From Scleroderma bovista (taxonomy: Eukaryota > Basidiomycota > Agaricomycetes > Boletales > Sclerodermataceae), in assembly GCA_037178675.1 (NCBI GenBank), contig JAYMGJ010000467.1:1-53098 (forward strand): a stretch of DNA of 53,098 nucleotides. The letters run 5' to 3'. Within the stretch, counting starts at the first letter, position 1. Each line of letters begins with the position of its first letter. A program made the translations under genes and the position numbers. The notes below the pieces were generated by a model. The model worked only from the letters and a program-made list of their open reading frames with translations, ran no database searches and was not told the DNA's origin. Shown here piece after piece: positions 22,834 to 33,716 of this stretch.

Positions 22834-22844
22834 TGAGCTCGAAT
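22834..22844 (+). promoter_or_regulatory. Self-priming primer binding site
   Basis: TGAGCTCGAAT, two bases after the LTR end, is the exact reverse complement of the 11-mer at 22730-22740. There is no TGG for a normal tRNA 3' end in the first 20 bases. This arrangement is the known self-priming design of Tf1/sushi-type chromoviruses, where the 5' end of the RNA folds back as primer. The role here is inferred from the match. Confidence 0.75.
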
Positions 22845-23309
22845 CTAAAACATCTACTTGTTCTTCCACGCGCTGTTCCCCAGCCTAGTAAAGGGAAACT
22901 ATACCCGGACTCCAGGGTTAAGGAGCTTCATCTTCATACCTTCTGTTTCGTTCACGGCCAGCCTTTAGTGCCGTTCCCGTAGTGCTTCGGCATTGGGAGT
23001 TTTAGCACCGCTACCTTTACGTACTGTACACCAGCCCAGGGTCGTGCCTGGTGTCTGAAGGTCGGCGCCCGTTCAAGAGAGGTTCGCAGCCTCAAGGCGA
23101 TTGAGACATACATACTCAGTAGTTCCTGCGTCCGTGCAGAGGTAGACCCTGTGATCTGCAGCCGCTAGCCGTTTGTTCTCTGCATAGCTGTGCCACTGCC
23201 CTGACCCGGCGAGCGCGACAGGCGAACAGAGTCTTACGCTTAGTTTAGCGGAACAACTGTGGGGATCTAGTCCCGAAAGTAACCTTACTCCTACGTCACC
23301 CCTTACGCT

Positions 23310-23639
23310 ACCACCATACCTTACCAGTTCCCTCGTCACCTCGTCGAAGCACAACAGGAGCGCTTGGCGATCATTTACGGTCCCCGCCCTGACACCCTTG
23401 TCAAAGTACAAGAAAGGGAGTCAGCAATCGAAGAAGAGTTTCAGTTCACCAACGCCGTTGCCGCCTACAGTCGCCTTGTCAGCGACTTCGAAATCCAAGT
23501 CCTCCTCGGCTTCCACCGTTCCCTTCCTGTCCTGCCCCTGCCAGACCTCCCGCTCGCTCGCCGCCGCACGTTCCGGTCCTCCCGTCTCCGACCGGTTAAA
23601 CAAAGACCTACCCCCTATTCCCGCCTCCACCCCTACTAG
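23310..23639 (+). CDS. Conserved leader frame before gag (function unknown)
   Basis: A frame of about 100 codons ends TAG 23637-23639, six bases before gag. It contains ERLAIIYGPRPDTLVKVQER and NAVAAYSRLVSDFEIQVLLG, and closes with Arg-rich RLRPVKQRPTPYSRLHPY. The outer copy (to 22210) keeps the same frame with few changes. It has no obvious ATG, so it may be translated by another route, may be a degenerate part of gag, or may not be translated at all. Confidence 0.3.
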   Translation, partial: TTIPYQFPRHLVEAQQERLAIIYGPRPDTLVKVQERESAIEEEFQFTNAVAAYSRLVSDFEIQVLLGFHRSLPVLPLPDLPLARRRTFRSSRLRPVKQRPTPYSRLHPY

Positions 23640-23645
23640 GTCCTC

Positions 23646-24643
23646 ATGGCAGACCTTAACCAGCTCCTCGGACAGCTTGTCCAGGGGCAAATCGACCTCC
23701 AAGCACATATCGCGGCCCTTGCGGCTGCACAGCCTCACCCTGCACCGCCGCCGCGCAAGAAGGTGGTCGCGGATCCCGGGAGTTATGATGGCTCCCCTCA
23801 GAAGTTCCACGAGTGGTGGTCCAAGATCAAGATTTGGTTACAGATCTCGATGGAGGGGGCAAATGATGCCCAGGTTACCGCCGCAGTTCTCTCCCGGCTC
23901 ACTGGCCCGAAGGCTGGTCGGTGGGCTCAGGTACGTCTGGACGGCTGCATGGCAGCAGCCCAGGCCCTCGCCAACGCCCCGCCCGTCCCAGCCGGACAAC
24001 TCCCGCCCCCACCAGCCTGGCCCGCTTGGGATGACTTCTCGGAGGAGATAGAAAGGTTCTTTCTCCCCGGAAACAATGCCGAGTGGGCACGTGCCCAACT
24101 TCTCCGCCTTAGGCAGGGCCCTAGGCAGAGAATTGACGACTTCTTAGCGCAGTTTGAGGCGCTCAAGAACCAAGGTGGGTGTGTAGACGAGTACGCTCGT
24201 GACCTGCTCAAACGCGTGCTCCAGAGGAAACTCTTGGAGCAAATTTATATACAGGGGATGCATCGGGACACGTATGCCCGCTTGCAAACTCTGCTCGTGC
24301 GATGGGAAGAGCCCAGGAACTCTTTCTCATCAATCTCCAAGGGCAAGGCTCGGCCCGATACTACCAGGGCCAAAGTTATTCGTCTTCAGCCGCATCTGGG
24401 AGTGGTGTCCCTATGGATATAGGTGCCGCTGAGACAAACCAGCAAAGGGGTAAAGGGCCCCAATGCTACAATTGCCAATTATTTGGCCACATTGCACGTG
24501 AGTGCACAAAGCCGCGCCGCCCTCGTCGTGGGCAACCACAAGCACGGGCAACGCAAGCCCAGCCGGAGGATGACCGGCTAAATGCGGTCAGAGGAATGAC
24601 GTTTGCAGAAATGCAGGCGTTCTTCAGGGATTTAAAAGATTAG
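23646..24643 (+). pseudogene. Inner gag polyprotein, one frameshift
   Basis: ATG at 23646. The first frame runs through a capsid-like region (PGSYDGSPQKFHEWW, WAQVRLDG, FFLPGNNAEWARAQLLRLRQG, QRIDDFLAQFEALKNQGG, IYIQGMHRDTYARLQTLL) to about 24300. There a one-base shift moves the family sequence into the next frame. That frame carries the zinc knuckle CYNCQLFGHIAREC (C-x2-C-x4-H-x4-C, about 24460-24505) and ends TAG at 24641-24643. Gag packages the RNA in virus-like particles. The shift probably kills this copy, though a programmed shift cannot be excluded from one sequence. Confidence 0.75.
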
Positions 24644-27600
24644 TGAGTGAGGATAAATCGGGCATCCTCGCTCTCGAGTCTTCTTTGGACACAGCTGTAC
24701 GTATTCTGGACTATAGACTTTCTCGTGCTACTACTCCTGCAGTGCAGGAAATATTTAAATACCGCATTGCTTTGTTACGTACGAAAATAGCGAAAACCCA
24801 CAAAAAAGTGTCTTCCGTAGTTTCTCCTGTTTTGGTTTCCCCTTCTCACTTTTCTGTTTTGTCAGTCGATACTATGGACTGTGACTCGGACTGTACTGTA
24901 CCTTCTAAGGGGGTCCCTGCAAAGGGCTCGGCGCCGGAAGTAAAATTGAGCATGCTTAATTCCCGATCGAATAAAAATGTTTCTTCTCCTTCTTTGGCAT
25001 CTAAGGAACCGGAAAGTCCCGCCGGCAACTTGGAAGTTTTCATGGACTTACGAAGGTCCTTCACAATGGAACGTGAAGTGACGGTACCGGTCTGCATCCG
25101 CGGACCACTTAATACTATTAAAGTAGACGCTCTGCTAGACAGTGGCGCTACTGGTTGTTTTGTTGACAAGAGCTGGGCTCTTGATCGGCGGCTTCAGTTA
25201 TCTAAACTGGTAAAGCCCGTCCCTGTGCTTAACGTAGATGGCACTAGGAATCAGGAGGGCGACATCACACATTATGTATTGTTGACAGTCGGTATTGGGA
25301 AACATGCTGAAAAGCTGTGGTGTGCCGTCACGTGCCTTGGAAAAGTCCCGCTTATCCTTGGCCACACCTGGCTTCAGAAGCACAACCCCGATATAGATTG
25401 GGTAACCAGCAAAGTTAATTTAACTAGGTGTCCTCCAGAGTGCAAGTCACTTTTAGAGACACGCTTTGCTAAGTTATTACGAGAAAATGAATCTCAGGAA
25501 ACTTGGGTGCAAGCTTTGAAAGCTCATGAATCAAAGGTCACTATCGATGAGTCGACCCTAGAGGAAGCTCAGAAGCAGGTACCTAAAGAGTACTGGGAGT
25601 TCTTAGATGTATTTAGTAAAAAGTCGTCAGAGCGCATGCCGCTAAGAAAACCTTGGGATCATGGAATTGATCTAAAAGAAGACTTCCCGCCCAAAAAGGG
25701 AAGACTAATTCCGCTCTCTGTTGATGAACAAAAAGAAGTTGAATCGTTACATCACCGGTCTTCTTTATCCCGAAAAAGGACGGCAAAAAGCGCATGGTAC
25801 AGGATTACCGTTATGTAAACAACTGGACGATTAAGAATAACTATCCGCTGCCGCTTATCTCTCAGCTTGTTGACAAGCTTAAGGGTTGTAAACTCTTCAC
25901 AAAAATGGATCTTCATTGGGGTTACAACAATGTGAGGATTCACGAAGGCGATGAGTGGAAAGCTGCGTTTGTAACGCACAAAGGGGCTTTCGAGCCATTA
26001 GTTATGTATTTCGGTCTCTGTAATTCACCCGCGACATTCCAGAAAATGATGAATGAGATCTTCCACGATATGTCGGATGTCTGCGTGGTGTATATCAATG
26101 ACCTTATGATATTTACAGATACGGACGATCAGGAAAAGCATGATAGAATTGTGCTAGAAGTTTTGAAACGTCTACGTGATAACGATCTTGTTTGTCAAAC
26201 CCGAGAAGTGTCGCTTCAGAGTCACCAAAGTCGACTTCCTCAGTATGATCGTGTCACGTGAGGGTATCAAAATGGACCCTGAGAAAGTTAATGCTATTTT
26301 GAAGTGGCCTGAGCCAACGAACGTAAAGCAGGTTCACGTGTTCCTAGGTCTCAGCAATTTCTATAGACACTTCATTAAAGATTATGCGATCATGGCCAGG
26401 CCCATGACAGACCTTACGTGTAAAGATACGGTATTTAACTTTGGAGAAAAGGAACGCGCTGCATTTGAGGCTTTGAAAGCCGCCTTTACTCGTGCTCCGG
26501 TACTTCAGTACCCCGACCAGGACCGCGAATTCCGCCTCGAAACCGATGCGTCTGAGTTCGCCGTCGGGGGAGTGATATCCGTGAAGTGCGAAGATGGCGA
26601 ATTCAGACCCGTCGCGTACATGTCACATTCCATGACACCTCCAGAACGAAATTATCCTATTCACGATAAAGAGATGCTGGCCATCATAAAAGCAACTGAG
26701 GCCTGGCGCCATTATCTCGAGGCCACTCCTTACGCCTTCGAGATACGGACCATCATAACTTAACATACTTTACCAAGTCGCAGAACTTGTCTAAGCGCCA
26801 AGTGTGCTGGCAAATGTAGATGACGCAATTTAACTATTCGCTTATCTATAAAAAGGGAACCCAGATGCACGTTGCAGATCCGCTTAGCAGGCGATCGGAC
26901 CATTACGTATCTAGTTCCGATGACAACAAGGACCAGGTCCTGTTGAACCCGGTATCTATTAAACTGATCGACGTCACTGATCAGTCTTACGAAGAGCGAC
27001 AGTCGCTCATTACGAACTTTCACGATACTCCTGTTGCTGGTCATAAAGGAGTAAAAGCTACGTATAACGTGCTCAGGAAGCATTATTCTTGGAAAGGGAT
27101 GAAAGAGCAGATTCAAACCTACGTAAAGCACTGTCAAAAGTGCCAACAGTCCAAGGTGTCGAATCAAAAGACTTCTGGAAGTCTTGTTCCTCTCCCTACC
27201 CCTAGTGGCCCGTGGCTTGACGTCACTATGGACTTTACCGAGATGCCGGAATCCCTCGGTTACAATTATATATTAGTCGTGGTTGATCGGTTCTCCAAGG
27301 AGGTCGTGTTTGTGCCTTGCACTAAGGAGGAAACCGCCCTGTCAACCGCTGAGTTATTTAGAGATCATGTCTGGTGTCAGCATGGACTCCCGTCTTCCGT
27401 TGTGTCAGACCGCGGATCGGTCTTTGCAAGCAACTTCCTGGGGGAGTTGTATAGACTCTTAGGCGTTAAAAGGAAAATGTCTACGGCATTTCATCCTCAG
27501 ACTGATGGTCAAACGGAGTGGTTGAACCGCGAAATTAATCAGTATCTCCGAACCTACGTAAACGATCGACAAAGCGAGTGGGCCAAGTGGATCAAGATTG

Positions 27601-28352
27601 CCCAGTTCGTTTGGAACAACACGGTTTCGGAGGTAACCACTGATTCACCGTTTGGAATTACCCGGAGTTATTCCCCTCATATGGGTGTTGAGCCGGTGGA
27701 CACAGTAGCCCCAGCGGCTAAAGACTTTGCCGCCGTATTTAATAAAGTTGTTGAGTCTTCTGAGAAGGCAAAACGAAATATGAAGCTTCAGGCGGATAAG
27801 CATAGAAATCCCGCCCCGGACTATGTTGTAGGCCAACAGGTTTGGCTTTCTACGGACAACCTTCGTATGCTAAATCGTGCTTCTAAGAAGCTTATGGAGA
27901 AGTGGATTGGTCCCTATGAGGTCACTCGTGTAACCCCGAATGCGGTCGAGCTTAAGCTCCCGAAAACTCTTCGGATTCACCCGGTTGTGAATGTCTCTCG
28001 AGTTAAACCTTATTTAGGTCCTCTTCCCGGTCAGCCCGTGTCTCGGCCTGGTCCGGTACATGTTTCTGAAGAACGCGATGAGGAGTACAAAGTGGACTAT
28101 ATCGTAGCTTCTCGTATTTATAAAAGGCAACTCCAGTATCTGGTACACTGGAAAGAACATGAGAGAACATGGGAACCCTCGTCGAATTTAAAGAATTCTC
28201 CTCTGATAGTCGAGCACTTTTACCGAGAAAACCCCTCTGCTCCTCGAAAGCTTCGTATGGCCCAAGCAGACTTTGACTCGTTATTTAGTCGTATCCCTGA
28301 AAACCTCATGGTTTGTGACGCTCAGTTCTGCAGTCTGGAATCCTGCACCTGA
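24644..28352 (+). pseudogene. Inner pol (protease, RT, RNase H, integrase, chromodomain), several lesions
   Basis: Pol follows gag in another frame and has no ATG of its own. In order: protease ALLDSGATGCFVD (about 25126-25165); RT with [12 protein letters not shown] and, at 26091-26102, YIND in place of the catalytic YIDD; RNase H (ETDASEFAVGG). Integrase follows with an HHCC zinc site (AGHKGVKATYN...CQKCQQSK) and D, D, E residues in MDFTEM, VSDRGS and TDGQTEW. The chromodomain reads YLVHWK...TWEPSSNL. Against the outer copy I see a net 52-bp loss near 25748, a 4-bp loss near 26750, a 9-bp loss in the chromodomain near 28152, and a TAG near 26818. The last open frame (26820-28352) covers integrase and chromodomain. 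Confidence 0.85.
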
Positions 28353-28360
28353 GGGGGGAG
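28350..28360 (+). promoter_or_regulatory. Polypurine tract before the inner 3' LTR
   Basis: TGAGGGGGGAG lies three bases before the LTR. The identical tract at 32750-32759 precedes the outer 3' LTR. This is the expected primer for plus-strand DNA synthesis. Confidence 0.75.
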
Positions 28361-28363
28361 TAG

Positions 28364-28733
28364 TGTTACGGTCCAACTTTTTTATCTTATCTAATCTGCG
28401 ATTAGATAGCATTTATCTTATCTTAGTGTACAGCCTCTATCTTATCTACCTAGTCTAGACCTGTACCTCGTGCTGTACACGCTGCCACCCTTGACATCAT
28501 TACGCATAGCCTTAGCTCCACAGTGATGTCATTACATAGCCTTCTGCCTGCACGTAGCCTCATGGATAGCCTCGTGTAGCCCTCATGTATAGTAGTATAT
28601 ATACCGTGCAATCCAGCACCCAGAGGCTCCCCATTCGAGCTCATCTTGGGTCTTTGCTCTAGATACTCGCATCCTATCCTCTCAGAGTCTTAGCGTGTGG
28701 TCGGATCCTTGGTGTTTGCCTAGGGTCGTCTCA
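28364..28733 (+). repeat. Inner 3' LTR
   Basis: 370 bp, TGTTACGG...GTCTCA, with a few CpG-to-TpG/CpA changes against the inner 5' LTR (for example GGTCCAAC for GGTCCGAC). It is followed by 37 bases of unplaced sequence (CACACAGTCACAGTCAC...) and then decayed gag. Confidence 0.85.
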
Positions 28734-28770
28734 CACACAGTCACAGTCACTGACCTGGTATTTCCAGGGC

Positions 28771-30850
28771 CAAAATTATTCATCATCTTCAGCCTTGGGC
28801 AGTAGCATGCCCATGGACATCAGTGCTGCTGACACTACTCAGCAAAGGGGTAAAGGGGCCCAATGTTACAACTGCCAACTCTTTGGCCATATTGCACGAG
28901 AGTGCACCAAACTTTGTCGCCCTCGTCATGGGCAACAACAAGCATGGGTAACACAAGCCCAACCAGAGGATGACCAGCTAAATGCAGTTCGGGGAATGAT
29001 GTTTGCAAAGATGCAAGCATTCTTCCATGATTTAAAAGATTAAAGAGTGAGGACATGTTGGGCACCCTTGCTCTCAAATCTTCTTTGGACACAGCTGTAT
29101 GTATTTTGGACTATAGACTATCTCACACTACTACTCCTGTGGTGCAGAAAATATTTAAGTATCACATTGCCTTGTTATGTAGTAAAATTAGTAAAACCTA
29201 CAAAAAAGTCTCTTCTGTAGTCTCTCCTGTTTCTGTTTCTCCTGGCTGCTACTCTGTTCTGTCTATTGATACCATGGACTGTGATATGGACTGTTCTGTA
29301 CCATCTAAGGGGGTCCCTGCAAAGAGCTCGGCACTGGATGTAAAATTGAGCATGCTTAATTTCTGACTGAATAATTTTTTTTTTTCTTTGACATCTAAGG
29401 AACTGGAAAGTCCTGCCAGCAACTTGGAAGTTTCTATGGACTTATGAAGGTCCTTCACAATGGAACATGAAGTGACAGTACTGGTCTGCATCCGTGGACC
29501 CCTTAATACTATTGAGGTAGACGCTCTGCTAGACAGTGGTGCTATTGGTTGCTTTGTTGACAAGAGTTGGGCTCTTGATTGACACCTACAGCTATCTAAG
29601 CTGGTGAAGCTCATTCCAGTGCTTAATGTAGATGGCACCAGGAATCAGGAAGGTGACATCACACATTATTTGTTCACAATCAGTATTGGAAAGCATGCTG
29701 AAAAACTATGGTGTACTGTCACTTGACTTGGAAAGGTTCTGCTTATCCTCGGCCACACTTGGCTTCAGAAGCACAATCCCAATATAGATTGAGTAACTGG
29801 CAAAGTTAATTTAACTTGGTGTTCCTCAAAGTGCAAGTCACTTTTGGAAACACACTTTGCTAAATTATTACAAGAAAATGAATCTTAGAAAACTTGAGTT
29901 TAAGCTTTGAAGACCCACAAGTCAAAGGTCGCTATTGATGAGTCAACTCTAGAAGAAGCCCAGAAGCAAGTACCTAAGGAATACTAGACATATTTAGTAA
30001 AAAGTCATTGGAGTGTATGCCACTAAGGAAACCTTGGGATCATGGATCCTGCTCTCTGTTGATGAACAAAAGGAAGTTGAATCCTTCCTAGATGATCAGC
30101 TGGCAAAAGGATATATTTGGCCTTCTATTAGTCAACAGATGTCACTGGTCTTCTTTATCCTGAAAAAGGACAGCAAAAAGCACATGGTACAGGATTACCA
30201 ATATGTAAACGACTGGACAATAAAAAATAACTATCCGCTGCCACTTATCTCTCAGCTTGTTGACAAGCTCAAGGGTTGTAAGCTCTTCATGAAGATGGAT
30301 CTTCATTGGGGCTATAACAATGTGAGGATTTGCAAAGGTGATGAGTGGAAAGCTGTGTTTGTAATGCACAAAGGGGCTTTTGAGCTGTTAGTTATGTATT
30401 TTGGTCTCTGTAACTCACCCACAACATTCCAGAAGATGATGAATGAGATCTTCCATATGTTGGATGTCTACATGGTGTACATCGATGACCTTATGATATT
30501 TACAAATATGGATGATCAGGAAAAGTATGATAGAATTGTGCTAGAAGTTTTGAAATGGTTATATGATAATGATCTTTACGTCAAACCCGAGAAGTGTTGC
30601 TTCAGAGTCACCAAAGTTGACTTCCTCAGAATGATTGTCTCACATGATGAGATCAAAATGAACCCTGAAAAGGTTAACACTGTTTTGAAGTGGCCAGAGC
30701 CAACAAAAGTTAAGCAGGTCTGTGCATTCTTAGGCCTTGGCAACTTCTATAGACGGTTTATTAAGGATTATGTGATCATGGCTAGGCCCATGACAGACCT
30801 TACCTGTAAAGACACTGTATTTAACTTCAGAGAGAAGGAACACACTGCAT
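28771..30850 (+). pseudogene. Outer gag-pol middle, strongly CpG-depleted
   Basis: It contains the gag end with zinc knuckle CYNCQLFGHIAREC (about 28864-28905), the protease remnant LLDSGAIGCFVD (about 29530) and the RT with an intact MVYIDDLMIF (about 30473-30500). Many frames are closed by stops. Most differences from the inner copy turn CG into TG or CA (CACGGG to CATGGG, CCGG to CCAG, GCGGTC to GCAGTT). A net 52-bp segment lost by the inner copy is present here. Similarity to the inner copy rises abruptly near 30850. Confidence 0.8.
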
Positions 30851-32751
30851 TTGAGGCTTTGAAAGCCGCCTTTACTCGTGCTCCGGTACTTCAGTACCCC
30901 GACCAGGACCGCGAATTCTGCCTCAAAACCGATGCGTCTGAGTTCGCTGTCGGGGGAGTGATATCCATGAAGTGCAAAGACGGTGAATTCAGACCCGTCG
31001 CGTACATGTCACATTCCATGACACCTCCAGAATGAAATTATCCTATTCACGATAAAGAGATACTGGCCATCATAAAAGCAACTGAGGCCTGGCGCCATTA
31101 TCTCGAGGCCACTCCTTATGCCTTTGAGATCTACACGGACCATCATAATTTAACGTACTTTACCAAGTCGCAGAACTTGTCTAAGCACCAAGCGCGCTGG
31201 CAAATGTGGATGACGCGGTTTAACTATTCACTTATCTATAAGAAAGGGACCCAGATGCACATTGCAGATCCACTTAGCAGGCGATTGGACCATTACATAT
31301 CTAGTTCCGATGACAACAAGGACCAGGTCCTGTTAAACCCGGTATCTATTAAACTGATCGACGTCACTGATCAGTCTTATGAAGAGCGACAGTCGCTCAT
31401 TACGAACTTTCACGATACTCCTGTTGCTGGTCATAAAGGAGTAAAAGCTACATATAACGCGCTCAGGAAGCATTATTCTTGGAAAGGGATGAAAGAGCAG
31501 ATTCAGACCTATGTGAAGCACTGTCAAAAGTGCCAACAGTCCAAGGTGTCAAATCAAAAGACTTCTGGAAGTCTTATTCCTCTCCCTACCCCTAGCGGCC
31601 CGTGGCTTGACGTCACTATGGACTTTACCGAGATGCCGGAATCCCTCGGGTACAATTATATATTAGTTGTGGTTGATCGGTTCTCCAAGGAGGTCGTGTT
31701 TGTGCCTTGCACTAAAGAGGAAACTGCTTTGTCAACCGCTGAGTTATTTAGAGACCACGTCTGGTGTCAGCATGGACTCCCATCTTCCGTTGTGTCAGAT
31801 CGTGGATCGGTCTTCGCAAGCAACTTCCTGGGGGAGTTGTATAGACTTTTAGGCGTAAAAAGGAAAATGTCTACGGCATTTCACCCTCAAACCGATGGTC
31901 AAATGGAGCGGTTGAACCGCGAAATTAATCAGTATCTCCGAACCTACGTAAATGATCGACAGAACGAATGGGCCAAGTGGATCAAAATTGCCCAGTTCGT
32001 TTGGAACAACATGGTTTCGGAGGTAACCACTGATTCACCGTTCGGAATTACCCGGAGTTATTCCCCTCGTATGGGTGTTGAGCCGGTGGACACAGTAGCC
32101 CCAGCGGCTAAGGACTTTGCCGCCATATTTAATAAAGTTGTTGAGTCTTCTGAGAAGGCAAAACGTAATATGAAGCTTCAGGCGGATAAGCATAGAAATC
32201 CTGCCCCGGACTACGTTGTAGGCCAACAAGTTTGGCTTTCTACGGACAACCTTCATATGCTAAATCGTGCTTCTAAGAAGCTTACAGAGAAGTGGATCGG
32301 TCCCTATGAGGTCACTCGCACAACCCCGAATGCGGTTGAGCTTAAGCTCCTGAAAACTCTTCAGATTCACCTGGTTGTGAATGTATCACGAGTAAAACCT
32401 TATTTAGGTCCTCTTCCCGGACAGCCTGTATCTCGGCCCGGTCTGGTACATGTTTCTGAAGAACGCGATGAAGAGTACAAAGTGGACTATATCATAGCCT
32501 CTCGTATTTATAAAAGGCAACTCCAGTATCTGGTACACTGGAAAGGGTACGAAGAACATGAGAGAACATGGGAACCCTCGTCGAATTTAAAGAATTCTCC
32601 TCTGGTAGTTGAGCGCTTTTACCGAGAAAACCCCTCTGCTCCTCGGAAACTTCGTATGGCCCAAGCGGACTTTGACTCGTTATTTAGTTGTATCCCCGAA
32701 AACCTCACGGTTTGCAACGCTCAGTTCTGCAGTCTGGAATCCTGCACCTGA
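30851..32751 (+). CDS. Outer pol 3' part: RNase H, integrase and chromodomain
   Basis: RNase H ends around 31150, with a TGA replacing CGA near 31032 (PPE-stop against PPER in the inner copy). From about 31150 an open frame runs to TGA 32749-32751. It has the integrase zinc site (AGHKGVKATYNAL...CQKCQQSK), core residues in MDFTEM, VSDRGS and TDGQMER (D, D, E kept), a GPY/F-like IGPYEVTR and a complete chromodomain (YKVDYI, YLVHWKGYE, TWEPSSNL). The chromodomain steers integration to marked chromatin in this clade. The frame is intact, but RT lies in the decayed part, so the element as a whole is not autonomous. Confidence 0.8.
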
Positions 32752-32762
32752 GGGGGGAGTAG

Positions 32763-33132
32763 TGTTACGGTCCGACTTTGTATCTTATCTAATCTGTGAT
32801 TAGATAGCGTTTATCTTATCTTAGTGTACAGCCTCTATCTTATCTACCTAGTCTAGACTTGTACCTCGTGCCGTACACGCTGCCACCCTTGACATCATTA
32901 TGCATAGCCTTAGCTCCACAGTGATGTCATTACATAGCCTTCTACCTGCACGTAGCCTCATGGATAGCCTCACGTAGCCCTCGTGTGTAGTAGTATATAT
33001 ACCGTGTAATCTAGCACCCAGAGGCTCCCCATTCGAGCTCATCTTGGGTCTTTGCTCTAGATACTCGCGTCCTATTCTCTCAAAGTCTTAGCGTGTGGTC
33101 GGGTCCTTGGTGTTTTGCCTAGGGTCGTCTCA
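32763..33132 (+). repeat. Outer 3' LTR
   Basis: 370 bp, TGTTACGG...GTCTCA, followed by the target duplication CACCG (33133-33137). It shares private variants with the outer 5' LTR. The transcript-start 11-mer ATTCGAGCTCA lies at 33031-33041. Confidence 0.9.
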
Positions 33133-33137
33133 CACCG

Positions 33138-33700
33138 CTATACCGTTTGCCCATAGTTGTGGCATCAACCCATTGCTGTCAAATGTCCCTCACCAACACA
33201 TTCTACATCATCACCTGCCTCATCTGTGTCACCCCCCACACCAGCTGGCATTGAGGACCTTCTGGCCAAGATTGTGTCCGCTTCGTCATTGCCGGGGTAC
33301 ATTTGCCTTCATCTCCCCTGTGATGTGGTAATTCTGCAATCATATACAGTGGTTGCTGTCAAATGTCCTGCCTCATCTGCATCACCCCTACACCAGCTGG
33401 CATCAAGGACCTGGCCAAGATTGTGTCGGCTTCAGTACTCGAAGTTGCCAGAATGCACCATTCAAGAGCCACTAACCAAAAGCAAGATTTTTGCCTTTGT
33501 CTCAGTGGTGTGATAATTCTGTACACATGCACTCACTTGCCACTGATATTGTATACAGCGCCGTCGCCAACGATCGCTATTTAATGGACAAGACAATGCA
33601 CACAGTCTTATCTCTCCCATTCATATCTGATAATGGCTTTGATGGTGCGCCCATCTTTTATGATAAGTCGCCCCTTTCTTCTCATCTGCATTCTACTAAT
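33138..33700 (+). repeat. Duplicated segments of unknown origin
   Basis: The text GTCAAATGTCC...CTGCCTCATCTG...CACCAGCTGGCAT...AGGACCT occurs at about 33175-33300 and 33355-33430 and again at 34720-34860. A second text (TGATATTGTATACAG, GGACAAGACAATGCAC) occurs at 33544 and, changed, at 34934. No frame stays conserved across copies, so I call no gene. Confidence 0.5.
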
Positions 33701-33716
33701 TATCTGGTCAGTTTCT

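Larger units (their letters stand above)
22461..28733 (+). mobile_element. Inner (nested) Ty3/gypsy element of the same family
   Basis: It is bounded by LTRs 22461-22831 and 28364-28733, which share diagnostic variants with each other (ACCTGTACC, GTGTATAGTAG, GTGCAATCCAGC, CCTATCCTCT) rather than with the outer pair. The left flank pentamer GGTAC is not found after the right LTR (CACAC), so the right junction was altered after insertion or sequence was lost there. Confidence 0.8.
21059..33137 (+). mobile_element. Outer Ty3/gypsy chromodomain retrotransposon with 5-bp target duplication
   Basis: The LTRs at 21064-21402 and 32763-33132 run TGTTACGG...GTCTCA and are flanked outside by the identical pentamer CACCG (21059-21063 and 33133-33137). 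The two LTRs share variants absent from the inner pair (ACTTGTACC, GTGTGTAGTAG, GTGTAATCTAGC, CCTATTCTCT). Internal sequence is a leader, a 5' gag fragment broken at 22460 by the inner element, a decayed middle (about 28771-30850) and a well-preserved 3' pol. The order gag, protease, RT, RNase H, integrase, chromodomain identifies a chromovirus-type Ty3/gypsy element of fungi. Confidence 0.85.

Noticed and set aside
21969..24051. Alternative frames of 129-217 codons overlapping the gypsy leader and gag
   Set aside because: Ser/Arg/Pro-rich shadows of the gag region; the real gag frame carries the capsid-like and zinc-knuckle sequence.
24641..24646. GTG start for an independent pol protein
   Set aside because: In this family pol is made by a frame change or re-start after gag; a GTG start is not expected in a fungal nuclear gene.
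21118..33042. 64-codon minus-strand ORF present in all four LTRs
   Set aside because: It lies wholly in LTR sequence, antisense to the promoter, and is conserved only because the LTRs are copies.
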